Assembly: GCA_018266435.1 (NCBI GenBank)
Contig: JAFEAL010000007.1
Location: 1 to 37,764 of the forward strand
DNA: 37,764 bases
Source of the DNA: Bacteroidota bacterium
GTDB lineage: Bacteria > Bacteroidota > Bacteroidia > Cytophagales > Cyclobacteriaceae
Direction: 5' to 3'
Every line of letters begins with the position of its first letter. Positions within the stretch are counted from its first letter, which is position 1. A model generated the notes under the pieces. The model was not told where the DNA came from, made no database searches, and saw nothing but the letters and a program-made list of their open reading frames with translations. A program made the position numbers and the translations under genes. Below are positions 16,941 through 25,190 of the stretch, piece by piece.

Positions 16941-17546
16941 TCAGATCTTATTCGACAAATAGGTAGTGAAGACTTCTAACGCCTTATCGAAGTTACTGTT
17001 ATTCGGTATAACCAGGTCAGCGTAATGCTTGAGTGGCTCAATCAATGATTCATACACAGGCATCACATGATACTGGTAGCGGTACAATACATCATCCAGG
17101 TCATAGCCGCGCTCCACCTGATCACGTTTAATTCTGCGCCCCAGCTTTACGTGATCTTTGGCTTCAATAAAAATTTTGAGATCAAGTTGCTTAGCAATCT
17201 CACTGAAGTACTGCACAAACAAGCCTTCTACAACTATAATGGGTGCCGCTTTAAAGACCAGTTGTTTGGGTTCGGCTGATGGATTATTAAAAGTATATTC
17301 TTTTTTGATTACATCCTGACCTGATTTTAATTTTAGCAGGTCTTGCAAAAACGCTTCGCGGTCGATGGATGTGGGCAGATCAAAATTCTTTACTCCGTTT
17401 TCGTCAATGGGCTGCTGATCTCTGGGCTTGTAATAATTGTCCTGCGAGATAAGGCAAAGTTGATCCTTAGAAAAGCGGGAAGACAATCCTTGTAGAAAAA
17501 AAGTTTTCCCTGATCCGCTGCCGCCTGTAATGCCGATGGTTATCAT
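16941..17546 (-). CDS. udk: Uridine kinase
   Basis: A 201-residue P-loop kinase that phosphorylates uridine (and cytidine) to the monophosphate in pyrimidine salvage. GGSGSGKT (residues 8-15) is the Walker A motif; SQDNYYKPRDQQ and FDLPTSIDREAF are uridine-kinase signature segments; RRIKRDQVERGYD supplies the lid arginines. The frame is open to a TTG at 17579, but ATG 17546 gives the usual short N-terminus and the extra residues would come from repeat DNA. A 73-bp spacer full of short repeats separates it from rdgB. The following glycosyltransferase abuts it. Confidence 0.93.
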   Translation of the reverse strand: MITIGITGGSGSGKTFFLQGLSSRFSKDQLCLISQDNYYKPRDQQPIDENGVKNFDLPTSIDREAFLQDLLKLKSGQDVIKKEYTFNNPSAEPKQLVFKAAPIIVVEGLFVQYFSEIAKQLDLKIFIEAKDHVKLGRRIKRDQVERGYDLDDVLYRYQYHVMPVYESLIEPLKHYADLVIPNNSNFDKALEVFTTYLSNKI

Positions 17547-17557
17547 GTGAGGTGCTT

Positions 17558-17609
17558 GATTCAAAATTGAAGGGTTCAAGATTCAAAATTGTGAGTTAAG
17601 ATTCAATAG
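17558..17609. repeat. Intergenic GATTCAAAATTG repeats between rdgB and udk
   Basis: GATTCAAAATTG occurs at 17558-17569 and again at 17580-17591, a 12-bp perfect direct repeat with a 22-base period. A shorter copy (GATTCAAT) is at 17600-17607. The spacer also contains TTCAAGATTC, the unit seen at 5102-5122. It has no coding signal and no -7 box. Confidence 0.75.
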
Positions 17610-17619
17610 GGGTTAAATT

Positions 17620-18210
17620 TTAGCCATCGACTATTGGGTTACCCGAGATGAACTTAGTTAATTTTTCAATGGCCTTAGCTCGGTGGCTGATTTTATTTTT
17701 CTTTTCGAGGGTCATCTCGGCTAATGTATTTGAAAATCCGTCTGGTAAAAATACCGGGTCATAACCAAATCCGTTTTCTCCCCGTGGCACTTCAACAATC
17801 CGGCCGTTTAATATTCCTTCAAATTGAAATACCTTCCCCCCGGCAACCAATGTAATTACGGTTATAAACCGGGCCGCACGATTGCTTATGCCCTGCATAT
17901 TGCGCAATAACAACTGCACGTTGTCAGAATGATTTTTTTGCGGACCTGCATAAAAAGCCGAGTCAACCCCGGGTGCTCCGTGAAGTGCCTCTACTTCCAG
18001 ACCTGAGTCATCGGCAAAGCAATTGACGTGATAGGTTGAATAGACAAACTCCGCCTTTTGTTGAGAATTGCCCTTGATCGTGCCGGTTGTTTCGGGCAAT
18101 TCTTCATAGCAGCCGATTTGCTGTAACGTGAGAAGATGAATCTGCCGGGCAAGTGATTTTTTTACTTCCTCCAGTTTGTGCTCATTATTAGTAGCAAAAC
18201 AAAGTTCCAT
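17620..18210 (-). CDS. rdgB: RdgB/HAM1 family non-canonical purine NTP pyrophosphatase
   Basis: A 196-residue enzyme that hydrolyses dITP, ITP and XTP to the monophosphates, keeping deaminated purines out of DNA. The N-terminus LCFATNNEHKLEEV is the substrate-binding (T/S)xNxxK motif; DDSGLEVEAL carries the catalytic Asp; GENGFGYDPVFLP is the purine-pocket signature; and SHRAKA near the C-terminus is the base-specificity motif. All are intact. ATG 18210 is one base from the stop of the upstream FKBP lipoprotein gene, so it is in the same transcript. Confidence 0.94.
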   Translation of the reverse strand: MELCFATNNEHKLEEVKKSLARQIHLLTLQQIGCYEELPETTGTIKGNSQQKAEFVYSTYHVNCFADDSGLEVEALHGAPGVDSAFYAGPQKNHSDNVQLLLRNMQGISNRAARFITVITLVAGGKVFQFEGILNGRIVEVPRGENGFGYDPVFLPDGFSNTLAEMTLEKKNKISHRAKAIEKLTKFISGNPIVDG

Positions 18211-18211
18211 G

Positions 18212-19087
18212 TCAGTGATGAATCACCTCAATCAAATTCAAATTATACAACAAAATCGAATTGGGAGGAATCGTCTCGGTGCCTATGCTTCCATAGGCAT
18301 AACCAGAAGGAACCAGTATAACCACACTTGACCCTTGGCGGATGATCGGCAGCACGTTTCGCAATCCGTTGATCTGATTTTTCAAAGCCCACTTCACCGG
18401 CACATTTACATTTGCCAGTAACGTATAGGGCATAATAATTTTTGTAGTATCGGTAACTCGTACCGAGTCTTGTAATCCGGGTCGTGGGCCGGTTCCCCAC
18501 GTTTTGATAACGTATTGAATTCCGGAAATCGAATCTTTCCTGAGTAAAAAGCCTCTCAACGAAAGAGAGTCAGTAATGTAACTGCTGATGGTAGCCTGAT
18601 CCATGAGGTAACGGCTGCCTGTTAAATTGGTCAAAACACTATTAACCTTAACATTATAAATCAGGTTTGAGTTGGCTGGGATTTTGTTAAACATAGTGGT
18701 TCCAAAAGCCAATCCTGACGGAACGAAAATTCTGCCTGAGCTGCCTGAAGGAAAATACAAAAGTGTTTGTTGTAGGCCGGCAATAATGGATGAGAGCAAA
18801 TAAGTATTAGTCGATCCCGGATCAGTAAGGTTTTCTGAAGGAATCAACTGGGCATTGTAGGTAATTTTTACAGAATCAGTCAATACCGGCAAGATGCCAA
18901 GCCCGATGGAGTCTATGACATACCAAACTCCCGATGGGAGTTTGGTAGCCAGAATATTTTTTGAAGTAAGGTACGAGCGGATGGCTGTGGTATCGCTTTT
19001 AAACTGAGCCTGTGTAGAAATGAAATTGTTGTTTAAGCACGAACTGAATACAAAAGCAACTACTACAATTCCGACCAAGTTTTTCAT
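18212..19087 (-). CDS. Lipoprotein with two degenerate FKBP-type isomerase domains
   Basis: A 291-residue lipoprotein: a hydrophobic signal (3-14) ending in FSSC with the lipidated Cys17. Two FKBP-like domains follow, about 50-155 and 170-289. Each has an FKBP-like final strand pair (FVPSGLAFG with NSNLIYNVKV; LVPSGYAYG with NSILLYNLNL). However, the active-site Trp of the VI-x-G-W motif is Leu in both (IIAGLQQ and QINGLRN), and the FD pair is absent. The first domain therefore looks unable to bind proline in the normal way. It may act as a chaperone or binding protein at the membrane. It lies 41 bp downstream of another FKBP lipoprotein, probably a duplicated pair. Confidence 0.82.
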   Translation of the reverse strand: MKNLVGIVVVAFVFSSCLNNNFISTQAQFKSDTTAIRSYLTSKNILATKLPSGVWYVIDSIGLGILPVLTDSVKITYNAQLIPSENLTDPGSTNTYLLSSIIAGLQQTLLYFPSGSSGRIFVPSGLAFGTTMFNKIPANSNLIYNVKVNSVLTNLTGSRYLMDQATISSYITDSLSLRGFLLRKDSISGIQYVIKTWGTGPRPGLQDSVRVTDTTKIIMPYTLLANVNVPVKWALKNQINGLRNVLPIIRQGSSVVILVPSGYAYGSIGTETIPPNSILLYNLNLIEVIHH

Positions 19088-19128
19088 TACCCAAGTTAAA
19101 TGCTCCCCATCCTGATATGGCTTGTTGG

Positions 19129-20049
19129 CTATTTTATATCCACTACCTCCATATCAAAAACTAAAATGGAGTTTGGAAGAATAACCGGCCCACGTTGCTG
19201 GCTGCCATATCCTAACGAAGAGGGAATGTACACATTGGCTTGGCATCCCTTGTTCATCAGTTGCAGCATTTCATCCCAGCCTTTTATTACGGTGCCTTGC
19301 GCTACCATTACGCCATACGGTTCGTATTTCATGCCCTGTTGATAAAGGTTTTCACGTTTAGCCACCGACTCAATGTTGGTGTCAAAATATTTTCCATTGA
19401 GTACATGCCCGGAGTAACTCACCTTAGCAGTTTGCGAAGGTTTCGCATTTTCGCCTTTACCTGGTTTAGTAATAACGTAGCGCAAACCCGATGCCGTTTT
19501 CTTGGCTACAATATTTTTTTCTTTTAAATAGTTATCAATCGTTACTGTGTCTTTGCCCAGTTGTTCTTTCTGATCTTTTATTGCTTTTTCGTTTTGCTTG
19601 GCAACGAGGTCTTCACGATACTTCATAAACTGGGCACTATCTAAAACCTCTTTTACCCCAATATAAAAACTGAAGTAAGAAGCAGAGTCAATGTTCTTGG
19701 GTAGGGGCTGACGAAATGAATTTGTAAATAAATCTTTAGAATTTACCTGAAAGACCGCGCTGTCACCTTTAAATAACATATTGATCACATCCATCACCCT
19801 GTCTCCCGGGCGATTGACCTGATTTTTTTGAATGATCATCGGGTACGGATTTTTGCGGGTATCACTCCAAACTGAATCCTTTCCGTCTTTAAAAACAAAA
19901 TCCATGACTATAAAACTTTTTGAAGGCACTTCTTTGCCATCGCCTTTTTTAAGAATGGTAAATTTCTGACCCGATGCTGTTTCGCGGGTGTTAGAACAAG
20001 AACTGATCAGAAACGAAAGAATAACCAGAGCGAGAATTGAATTTTTCAT
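19129..20049 (-). CDS. FKBP-type peptidyl-prolyl isomerase lipoprotein
   Basis: A 306-residue lipoprotein: hydrophobic signal then ISSC with Cys18. The N-terminal half (about 25-140) resembles a worn FKBP domain (YFSFYIGVKEV ends it) followed by a charged helical linker (KQNEKAIKDQKEQL). The C-terminal domain is canonical: VSYSGHVLNGKYFDTN gives the Tyr and Phe-Asp of the active site, VIKGWDEML the Trp, SLGYGSQ and VFDMEVVDI the closing strands. It should be an active prolyl isomerase facing the periplasm or outer membrane. The tandem layout resembles GldI-type gliding lipoproteins, but I cannot confirm that role. It is 10 bp from nrnA, in the same transcript. Confidence 0.86.
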   Translation of the reverse strand: MKNSILALVILSFLISSCSNTRETASGQKFTILKKGDGKEVPSKSFIVMDFVFKDGKDSVWSDTRKNPYPMIIQKNQVNRPGDRVMDVINMLFKGDSAVFQVNSKDLFTNSFRQPLPKNIDSASYFSFYIGVKEVLDSAQFMKYREDLVAKQNEKAIKDQKEQLGKDTVTIDNYLKEKNIVAKKTASGLRYVITKPGKGENAKPSQTAKVSYSGHVLNGKYFDTNIESVAKRENLYQQGMKYEPYGVMVAQGTVIKGWDEMLQLMNKGCQANVYIPSSLGYGSQQRGPVILPNSILVFDMEVVDIK

Positions 20050-20059
20050 TGATGATAGA

Positions 20060-21085
20060 TTATGAATGGTTGAGTAATTTTTTTTTGTATTCAGGTAATA
20101 AGTCTAAAAATTTTTTCAGGGTTTCTTCCAACGACAACTTAGATGATCCACCCGAAGCATTTTTGTGGCCTCCTCCTTCAAAATGCTTCCGGGCCAGTTC
20201 GTTTACTGAAAAATCGCCCAAAGATCGAAAAGAAATTTTGATTTCCTCACCACGGTCGTACATCAACACGGCCAACTGTATGCCTTTGATTGACAACCCG
20301 TAATTCACCAAGCCTTCTGTATCGCCTGTTTGGGCATCGAGTTTTTTCAGTTCATCCTGCGAAAGCGTGATGTAAGCCGTGTTATATTCAGGTATCACCA
20401 CCAGTTTTTGGCTGAGGGCATAGCCCACCAGCCTTAATTTTGAAAGTGAGTTGACATCATAAATAAGCCGTGCAATTTCGCTGGGGTTGGCTCCCATCAA
20501 AACCAATTCAGCAGCTATGGCCAACTCTCGGGCCGTAGTGTTATTGTGCCTGAAGCTGCCTGTGTCTGTCATCAGGCCGGCATACAAGCAACTGGCTATA
20601 CCGGCATCCATACTGCTTTTGCCGTCTAATTCTTCAATCAGTTCAAAAATCAGTTGAGCCGTTGAGGCTGCTGATACATTCCATTTTTGGAAATCGGCAA
20701 ATGATTCCGGTTGTAAATGATGGTCAACCATGATTTTTTTAGCCGGTGCCTGGCGTACAATTTCCGATAAGTCATTGATACGGCTCAAGCTTGAAAAATC
20801 CAGACAAAAGATAAGATCGGCTGTTTGAAACAGCCGGGTGGCTTTGGCCAGTGGTTGGGTCGATTTTTTAGTATGAGCCACCACCTCATGTGAGCCGGGC
20901 ATCCAAAGCAAAAAGTCGGGAAAATCACTCGGGGTTATTACATTTACCTCATGGCCATTTTTTTTCAAAAAACCGGCTAGCCCGAGTGAAGAACCCAGCG
21001 CATCAGCATCGGGCTTAAAATGCGTGACAATAGCAATCTTTTGAGGAGATTTCAGTAGTGCCTTAAGCTCTGCGAGTTGGTCCAT
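20060..21085 (-). CDS. nrnA: DHH/DHHA1 phosphoesterase (NrnA-type nanoRNase/pAp phosphatase)
   Basis: A 341-residue protein with a DHH N-terminal domain (THFKPDADALGSSLG near the start; a second Asp in FCLDFSS; VDHHLQPES, the DHH motif) and a C-terminal DHHA1 domain with HFEGGGHKNASGG, the substrate-binding GGGH motif. NrnA enzymes degrade 2-5 nt RNAs to mononucleotides and dephosphorylate pAp. All catalytic residues are visible. The frame stays open to 21148, but the preceding 21 residues match no known family start and would overlap the -7 box, so ATG 21085 is preferred. It heads a minus-strand run with the two FKBP lipoproteins. Confidence 0.9.
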   Translation of the reverse strand: MDQLAELKALLKSPQKIAIVTHFKPDADALGSSLGLAGFLKKNGHEVNVITPSDFPDFLLWMPGSHEVVAHTKKSTQPLAKATRLFQTADLIFCLDFSSLSRINDLSEIVRQAPAKKIMVDHHLQPESFADFQKWNVSAASTAQLIFELIEELDGKSSMDAGIASCLYAGLMTDTGSFRHNNTTARELAIAAELVLMGANPSEIARLIYDVNSLSKLRLVGYALSQKLVVIPEYNTAYITLSQDELKKLDAQTGDTEGLVNYGLSIKGIQLAVLMYDRGEEIKISFRSLGDFSVNELARKHFEGGGHKNASGGSSKLSLEETLKKFLDLLPEYKKKLLNHS

Positions 21086-21095
21086 GGAAAGGGGG

Positions 21096-21103
21096 CAAAA
21101 ATA
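21096..21103 (-). promoter_or_regulatory. -7 box TATTTTTG before nrnA
   Basis: A perfect minus-strand TAnnTTTG match ends 10 nt before ATG 21085. The nearest TTG on the minus strand is 23 nt upstream of the box (21127-21129), longer than the usual spacing. It supports the internal ATG over the upstream open frame. Confidence 0.5.
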
Positions 21104-21202
21104 ATCAGAATTTAGGAGTTTGTAACCAATCTCCACCGCAGAACCCATAAAAAAACAATTTGTTTTTTATGATGCCAGTACCACTTGTTCTGCCTGTCAG
21201 AC

Positions 21203-21236
21203 AATCTTCAAATTGTAATCTATAATCTGCAATCCT
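21203..21236. repeat. Degenerate AATCT-rich repeat between nrnA and ndk
   Basis: The spacer contains AATCTTCAAATTGTAATCTA then TAATCTGCAATCC: about four imperfect copies of a 7-11 base AATCTnnAA unit. It resembles the CAAGATT/GATTCAAAATT material elsewhere in the window on the opposite strand. No coding potential. Confidence 0.4.
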
Positions 21237-21241
21237 TTTAA

Positions 21242-21249
21242 TACTTTTG
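21242..21249 (+). promoter_or_regulatory. -7 box TACTTTTG before ndk
   Basis: A perfect TAnnTTTG match followed by CGCCC, 33 nt before the ndk ATG. A TTG (21213-21215) lies 26 nt upstream, further than the usual 18-21 nt, so the -33 part is weak. The TTTGCGCCC string is shared with the tRNA-Pro promoter at 37687-37694. Confidence 0.5.
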
Positions 21250-21282
21250 CGCCCAAATTTTATCATCTTAATTTAATTACGA

Positions 21283-21702
21283 ATGGCAACCAACCGAACT
21301 TTTACCATGCTCAAGCCCGATGCCGTGGCAGCCGGAAACACCGGAGCAATTAACAAAATGATTGAAGAAGCCGGATTTCGCATTGTGGCAATGAAAAAAA
21401 CAAAACTGAGCGCAGAACTGGCCGGCAAGTTTTACGAAATACACAAGGAAAGACCTTTTTACAATGACCTCTGTGCCTACATGTCTTCGGGCGCTATTGT
21501 GCCGATGATTTTAGAAAAAGAAAATGCCGTAGAAGACTTCCGTAAACTAATTGGAGCAACTGACCCCAAGAAAGCAGCTCCCGGAACTATCCGCGCGTTG
21601 TTTGCCAAATCGATTGATGCCAATGCCATCCATGGGTCTGATTCTGATGCCAATGCAGAGATTGAAGGCAATTTCTTTTTCTCACAATTCGAACGATTCT
21701 AA
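21283..21702 (+). CDS. ndk: Nucleoside-diphosphate kinase
   Basis: A 139-residue enzyme that equilibrates the gamma-phosphate among NTPs and dNTPs. The phospho-accepting His117 is in NAIHGSDS, the classic active-site signature; TMLKPDAV (8-15) carries the conserved Lys that binds the nucleotide phosphates; and the Arg and Asn ligands are present (RALF, NAIHGS). Length is standard (about 140). A -7 box at 21242-21249 precedes ATG 21283. Its 3' spacer carries an inverted repeat before gcvP. Confidence 0.96.
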   Translation: MATNRTFTMLKPDAVAAGNTGAINKMIEEAGFRIVAMKKTKLSAELAGKFYEIHKERPFYNDLCAYMSSGAIVPMILEKENAVEDFRKLIGATDPKKAAPGTIRALFAKSIDANAIHGSDSDANAEIEGNFFFSQFERF

Positions 21703-21703
21703 T

Positions 21704-21788
21704 CTGTAACAAGTTACAGGTTGCAAGTTCTGCGATAAGTAAAGAACCCAACCTGAAACTTGAAACCCGTAACACTGAAACTTGCAAC
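21704..21788. repeat. Inverted repeats between ndk and gcvP
   Basis: CTGTAACAAGTTACAG (21704-21719) is a palindrome with 7-bp arms and a 2-base centre. GTTGCAAGTT (21720-21729) is matched by its perfect reverse complement AACTTGCAAC at 21779-21788. In between, ACCTGAAACTTGAAACCCGTAAC is a second copy of the same unit on the opposite strand. The whole spacer is a compact set of GTTAC-GGTT-CAAGTT units. Confidence 0.75.
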
Positions 21789-21791
21789 TCA

Positions 21792-24683
21792 ATGATAGAT
21801 CCCACTTACTCCGAAAAATTTGAAAACCGCCATAACGCACCCGATGAAAAACAAATCGGAGAAATGCTGAAGGTGATCAAAGCAAAATCCGTGGATGACC
21901 TGATCAACCAGACTGTGCCTGCGGCCATCCGTTTGAAAAAACCGCTGAATCTTCCGGCTGCACAATCGGAGTATGATTTTTTAAATGAGTTTAAAAAAAT
22001 CGTTTCAAAAAATAAGATTTACAAATCGTATATCGGTACGGGTTATTACAACTGCATAACCCCGGGTGTGATCCTTAGAAATATTTTAGAAAACCCCGGC
22101 TGGTACACCGCCTACACACCCTATCAGGCTGAGATCGCGCAAGGCCGAATGGAGGCGCTCATCAATTTCCAGACCCTGGTAATGGATCTGACAGGAATGG
22201 AGATTGCTAACGCATCATTGCTTGACGAAGCTACAGCCGCAGCCGAAGCATTACACTTGCTTCATGCCTCGCGTAAGCCTGAAAAGAAAAATGCCCATAA
22301 ATTTTTTGTTGATCAAAATGTATTTCCGCAAGTCATCGATCTATTAAAAACACGCTCCACTCCTCTCGGCATCGAGTTAGTGATTGGCGATGTAACTAAA
22401 TTGGATATTACGGATACCAATCTGTTCGCAGTCTATATTCAGAATCCTGACAACAATGGTGCAGTAAAAGATCATTCAGCATTTATTGCAGCTGCCCACG
22501 AAAGAAATATTTTTATGGTGGTAGGCACTGACCTGATGAGCCTGGTGCTGATGAAATCACCCGGTGAAATGGGTGCCGATGTAGTGGTAGGTTCTTCTCA
22601 GCGCTTTGGTGTGCCCATGGGGTATGGCGGGCCTCACGCAGCTTTCTTTGCTACACGCGATGAATTTAAACGCCAGATGCCCGGGCGCATTATCGGCATC
22701 TCGCAAGATGCACAAGGCAACTCTGCTTATCGCATGGCCCTGCAAACACGCGAGCAACACATTCGCAGAGAAAAAGCAACCAGCAATATCTGCACTGCGC
22801 AAGTACTACTTTCCGTCATGGCGAGTATGTATGCCGTTTACCACGGCCCTGAAGGCTTGAAAAAAATTGCCGGCCGCATTCACGGCCTGGCTCAAGCACT
22901 GGAAAGTGGTTTATCTGGGCTGGGCATCCAACAAGTTAACGCACACTACTTCGATACATTAAAGTTGGCTGTGGCCGATAAGCAAGCTGTCAAACAAAAA
23001 GCAGAAGCAGCCAGAATTAACTTCAGGTATTTTGCAGACAATCATATTGGAATTTCAATTGATGAAACAACAACAGTTGCTGATATTGAAAATATTATTG
23101 GTGTATTTAGTCCTATTCCTCGTCTCGCAGGGGCATCCCTCTCCTTGAAAAAAGGAGAAGGACATGAGGGACTAAAACTCTCTTCATCCTTAACCCGCAC
23201 CTCCCCTTTCCTTACACATCCGGTATTTAGCTCGCACCATTCCGAACATGAAATGCTGCGCTACATCAAGCGGTTGGAAAATAAAGATTTAAGCATGGTA
23301 CACTCTATGATCTCACTGGGATCTTGTACCATGAAGCTAAACGCCACTACAGAAATGATTCCGGTTACGTGGCCTGAACTCGGGCAAATCCATCCATTTG
23401 CACCAGTTGATCAAACAGAGGGTTATAGCGAACTGATCACTAATTTTGAAAATTGGTTAAAAGAAATCACCGGGTTTACCGGGGTTTCATTACAACCCAA
23501 TAGCGGAGCACAAGGTGAATACGCTGGCTTGCTCACCATTCGTGCCTATCATGAAAGCCGCGCAGACAAGCATCGAAACATTGCCCTTATACCCGCTTCG
23601 GCACACGGCACAAACCCCGCCAGTGCGGTGATGGCCGGTATGAATGTGGTGGTGGTAAAATCAGATGAAGAAGGAAAAATTGATGTGGCCGATTTGAAAG
23701 CAAAAGCTGAGCATCACAAAAGTGATCTGTCGTGTTTGATGGTTACTTACCCTTCAACCCATGGTGTATTTGAAGAGTCCATCATCAGTATTTGCGAAAC
23801 TATTCACCAAAACGGTGGCCTTGTGTACATGGATGGCGCCAACATGAATGCGCAAGTAGGATTAACATCACCTGCAAATATCGGTGCCGATGTTTGTCAC
23901 TTAAATCTGCATAAAACATTTTGTATTCCGCACGGTGGAGGCGGCCCCGGCATGGGCCCGATATGCGTAAACGATAAATTGAAACCCTTTCTTCCGGGTC
24001 ATGCCGTAGTAAAAACAGGAGGCGAAAAAGCAATCCACGCGGTGTCGGCTGCACCGTATGGAAGTGCCAGTATCCTGGCTATCTCGTATGCCTACATCGC
24101 CATGATGGGTGGCGAAGGGTTGACCAACGCCACAAAGCTGGCTATACTCAATGCCAACTACATCAAAGAACGATTAAACGGCCATTATAAAATTTTATAT
24201 ACCGGAACAAACGGGCGCTGCGCTCACGAAATGATTGTGGATTGCCGTGAGTTTAAAAAGGCAGGAATCGAAGTAGAAGACATTGCCAAGCGGTTGATGG
24301 ATTATGGCTTCCATGCACCCACGGTTTCTTTCCCTGTGGCCGGAACCTTGATGATTGAGCCTACCGAAAGTGAACCCAAAGAAGAACTAGACCGGTTTGT
24401 TAACGCTCTCATCGAGATCAGAAACGAAATACGCGAAGTGGACGAAGGCAAAGCCGACAAAGAAAACAATGTACTCAAAAATGCTCCGCATACCGCAGCC
24501 GTAATCACCGCCAATGAATGGACTCTACCCTATACACGACAAAAGGCGGCTTATCCCCTTCCCTTTGTAAAAGAAGCTAAATTCTGGCCAAGTGTGAGCC
24601 GTGTTGATAATGCGTACGGAGACCGCAATCTGGTGTGCAGTTGCTTGCCCATAGAAGAATATTCAACCCAAACTGAGCAATAA
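21792..24683 (+). CDS. gcvP: Glycine dehydrogenase (decarboxylating), P-protein
   Basis: A 963-residue PLP enzyme of the glycine cleavage system: decarboxylates glycine and passes the aminomethyl group to the lipoylated H-protein. Both halves of the homodimeric-type GcvP are present. [16 protein letters not shown] and [17 protein letters not shown] start the first half; [20 protein letters not shown] and [12 protein letters not shown] start the second. The PLP-lysine is Lys708 in [16 protein letters not shown]. An unusual low-complexity segment at about 448-470 lies between the halves and contains a palindrome at the DNA level. ATG 21792 follows a repeat-rich spacer with no -7 box, so the gene may be read from the ndk promoter. 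gcvT and gcvH are not in the window. Confidence 0.97.
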   Translation: MIDPTYSEKFENRHNAPDEKQIGEMLKVIKAKSVDDLINQTVPAAIRLKKPLNLPAAQSEYDFLNEFKKIVSKNKIYKSYIGTGYYNCITPGVILRNILENPGWYTAYTPYQAEIAQGRMEALINFQTLVMDLTGMEIANASLLDEATAAAEALHLLHASRKPEKKNAHKFFVDQNVFPQVIDLLKTRSTPLGIELVIGDVTKLDITDTNLFAVYIQNPDNNGAVKDHSAFIAAAHERNIFMVVGTDLMSLVLMKSPGEMGADVVVGSSQRFGVPMGYGGPHAAFFATRDEFKRQMPGRIIGISQDAQGNSAYRMALQTREQHIRREKATSNICTAQVLLSVMASMYAVYHGPEGLKKIAGRIHGLAQALESGLSGLGIQQVNAHYFDTLKLAVADKQAVKQKAEAARINFRYFADNHIGISIDETTTVADIENIIGVFSPIPRLAGASLSLKKGEGHEGLKLSSSLTRTSPFLTHPVFSSHHSEHEMLRYIKRLENKDLSMVHSMISLGSCTMKLNATTEMIPVTWPELGQIHPFAPVDQTEGYSELITNFENWLKEITGFTGVSLQPNSGAQGEYAGLLTIRAYHESRADKHRNIALIPASAHGTNPASAVMAGMNVVVVKSDEEGKIDVADLKAKAEHHKSDLSCLMVTYPSTHGVFEESIISICETIHQNGGLVYMDGANMNAQVGLTSPANIGADVCHLNLHKTFCIPHGGGGPGMGPICVNDKLKPFLPGHAVVKTGGEKAIHAVSAAPYGSASILAISYAYIAMMGGEGLTNATKLAILNANYIKERLNGHYKILYTGTNGRCAHEMIVDCREFKKAGIEVEDIAKRLMDYGFHAPTVSFPVAGTLMIEPTESEPKEELDRFVNALIEIRNEIREVDEGKADKENNVLKNAPHTAAVITANEWTLPYTRQKAAYPLPFVKEAKFWPSVSRVDNAYGDRNLVCSCLPIEEYSTQTEQ
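23136..23162. repeat. Palindromic element inside the gcvP coding region
   Basis: TCCCTCTCCTT (23136-23146) and AAGGAGAAGGA (23152-23162) form an 11-bp hairpin with one mismatch around a 5-base loop. It encodes roughly residues 449-457 of GcvP and is followed by GACATGAGGGA. It lies in the linker just before the conserved [12 protein letters not shown] segment. Confidence 0.65.
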
Positions 24684-24686
24684 ATA

Positions 24687-24715
24687 TTCCGGTTGCCTGA
24701 TTATGAGGCACGGAA
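24687..24715 (+). terminator. Hairpin downstream of gcvP (possible terminator)
   Basis: TTCCG (24687-24691) pairs with CGGAA (24711-24715), and inside a two-base bulge TGCCT (24694-24698) pairs with AGGCA (24706-24710) around a 7-base loop. There is no T-tract, so it is at best a weak or Rho-assisted terminator. Confidence 0.4.
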
Positions 24716-24725
24716 ATACATACTC

Positions 24726-24755
24726 TTGCATTCTATTGTGATTTGATTATTTTTG
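24726..24755 (+). promoter_or_regulatory. Full -33/-7 promoter (TTG-N19-TATTTTTG) before the small membrane protein
   Basis: TTG at 24726-24728 and TATTTTTG at 24748-24755 are separated by exactly 19 bases, the best fit to the Bacteroidota promoter consensus in the window. The box ends 5 nt before the TTG at 24761, so the transcript would be nearly leaderless. It lies after gcvP and its hairpin, giving the small ORF and possibly secDF their own start. Confidence 0.65.
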
Positions 24756-24760
24756 TGCGC

Positions 24761-25093
24761 TTGAAAACCAGATCTATCCAACGTTTTGTCCTTCTCTCGG
24801 CCGGCATTTGTGCCGTTGCGGTGATCTTGCTTTCGCATGTATTTTTTGTAAATAATCAAAGTACAACTCAAAAGCAGGAAAAAGCAAAAGATAAAACCGA
24901 GGTAAAGATTCAGGCACCAACCGAGGTTACCTCGCAAGGGCAAACCGGTATTGTCAATGACCAGAATGCTGTCGTAGTAAAAGAAATCGTTGTTGACCAA
25001 CCTACAAATGAAATCGTTGTCTTCGTCCAGAAAACAACGATCAATTTCTTCAAAACACTGTTCCGGGTATTCATCTCACCCAACGCTCCCTAA
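24761..25093 (+). CDS. Small single-pass membrane protein, unknown function
   Basis: About 110 residues from a TTG at 24761 (the frame is open from 24743, but that start lies inside the promoter). One hydrophobic segment (about 8-28) is followed by a Lys/Gln/Thr/Val-rich, probably periplasmic tail with the pattern VTSQGQTGIVND and IVVFVQKTTINFFKTLF, which ends in a second, weakly hydrophobic amphipathic stretch. I do not recognise a family. It lies between gcvP and secDF, and ends 97 bp before secDF. A dedicated promoter precedes it. It may be a small Sec- or envelope-associated protein, but this is only positional. Confidence 0.6.
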   Translation: MKTRSIQRFVLLSAGICAVAVILLSHVFFVNNQSTTQKQEKAKDKTEVKIQAPTEVTSQGQTGIVNDQNAVVVKEIVVDQPTNEIVVFVQKTTINFFKTLFRVFISPNAP

Positions 25094-25124
25094 CGATCAG
25101 CTAACCGTAATAAGTAAATAGTTA

Positions 25125-25152
25125 ATCGGCACTGACCGATCGTTTTTATTTT
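25125..25152 (+). terminator. Hairpin with T-rich tail upstream of secDF
   Basis: ATCGG (25125-25129) pairs with CCGAT (25136-25140) around CACTGA, followed by CGTTTTTATTTTT (25141-25153). The stem is only 5 bp, so it could be a weak terminator for the small membrane protein or a secDF leader element. Confidence 0.35.
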
Positions 25153-25190
25153 TAAATCATCGTATCATCAAATTCTCAAATTAAATTTTT

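Noticed and set aside
21086-21148. Longer start of nrnA at 21148
   Set aside because: The extra 21 residues are not part of the DHH domain and span the -7 box; the internal ATG 21085 gives the standard N-terminus.
21703-21791. Glycine riboswitch before gcvP
   Set aside because: The 89-base spacer is made of inverted repeats and lacks the conserved paired aptamer cores; it is also too short for the usual tandem aptamer.
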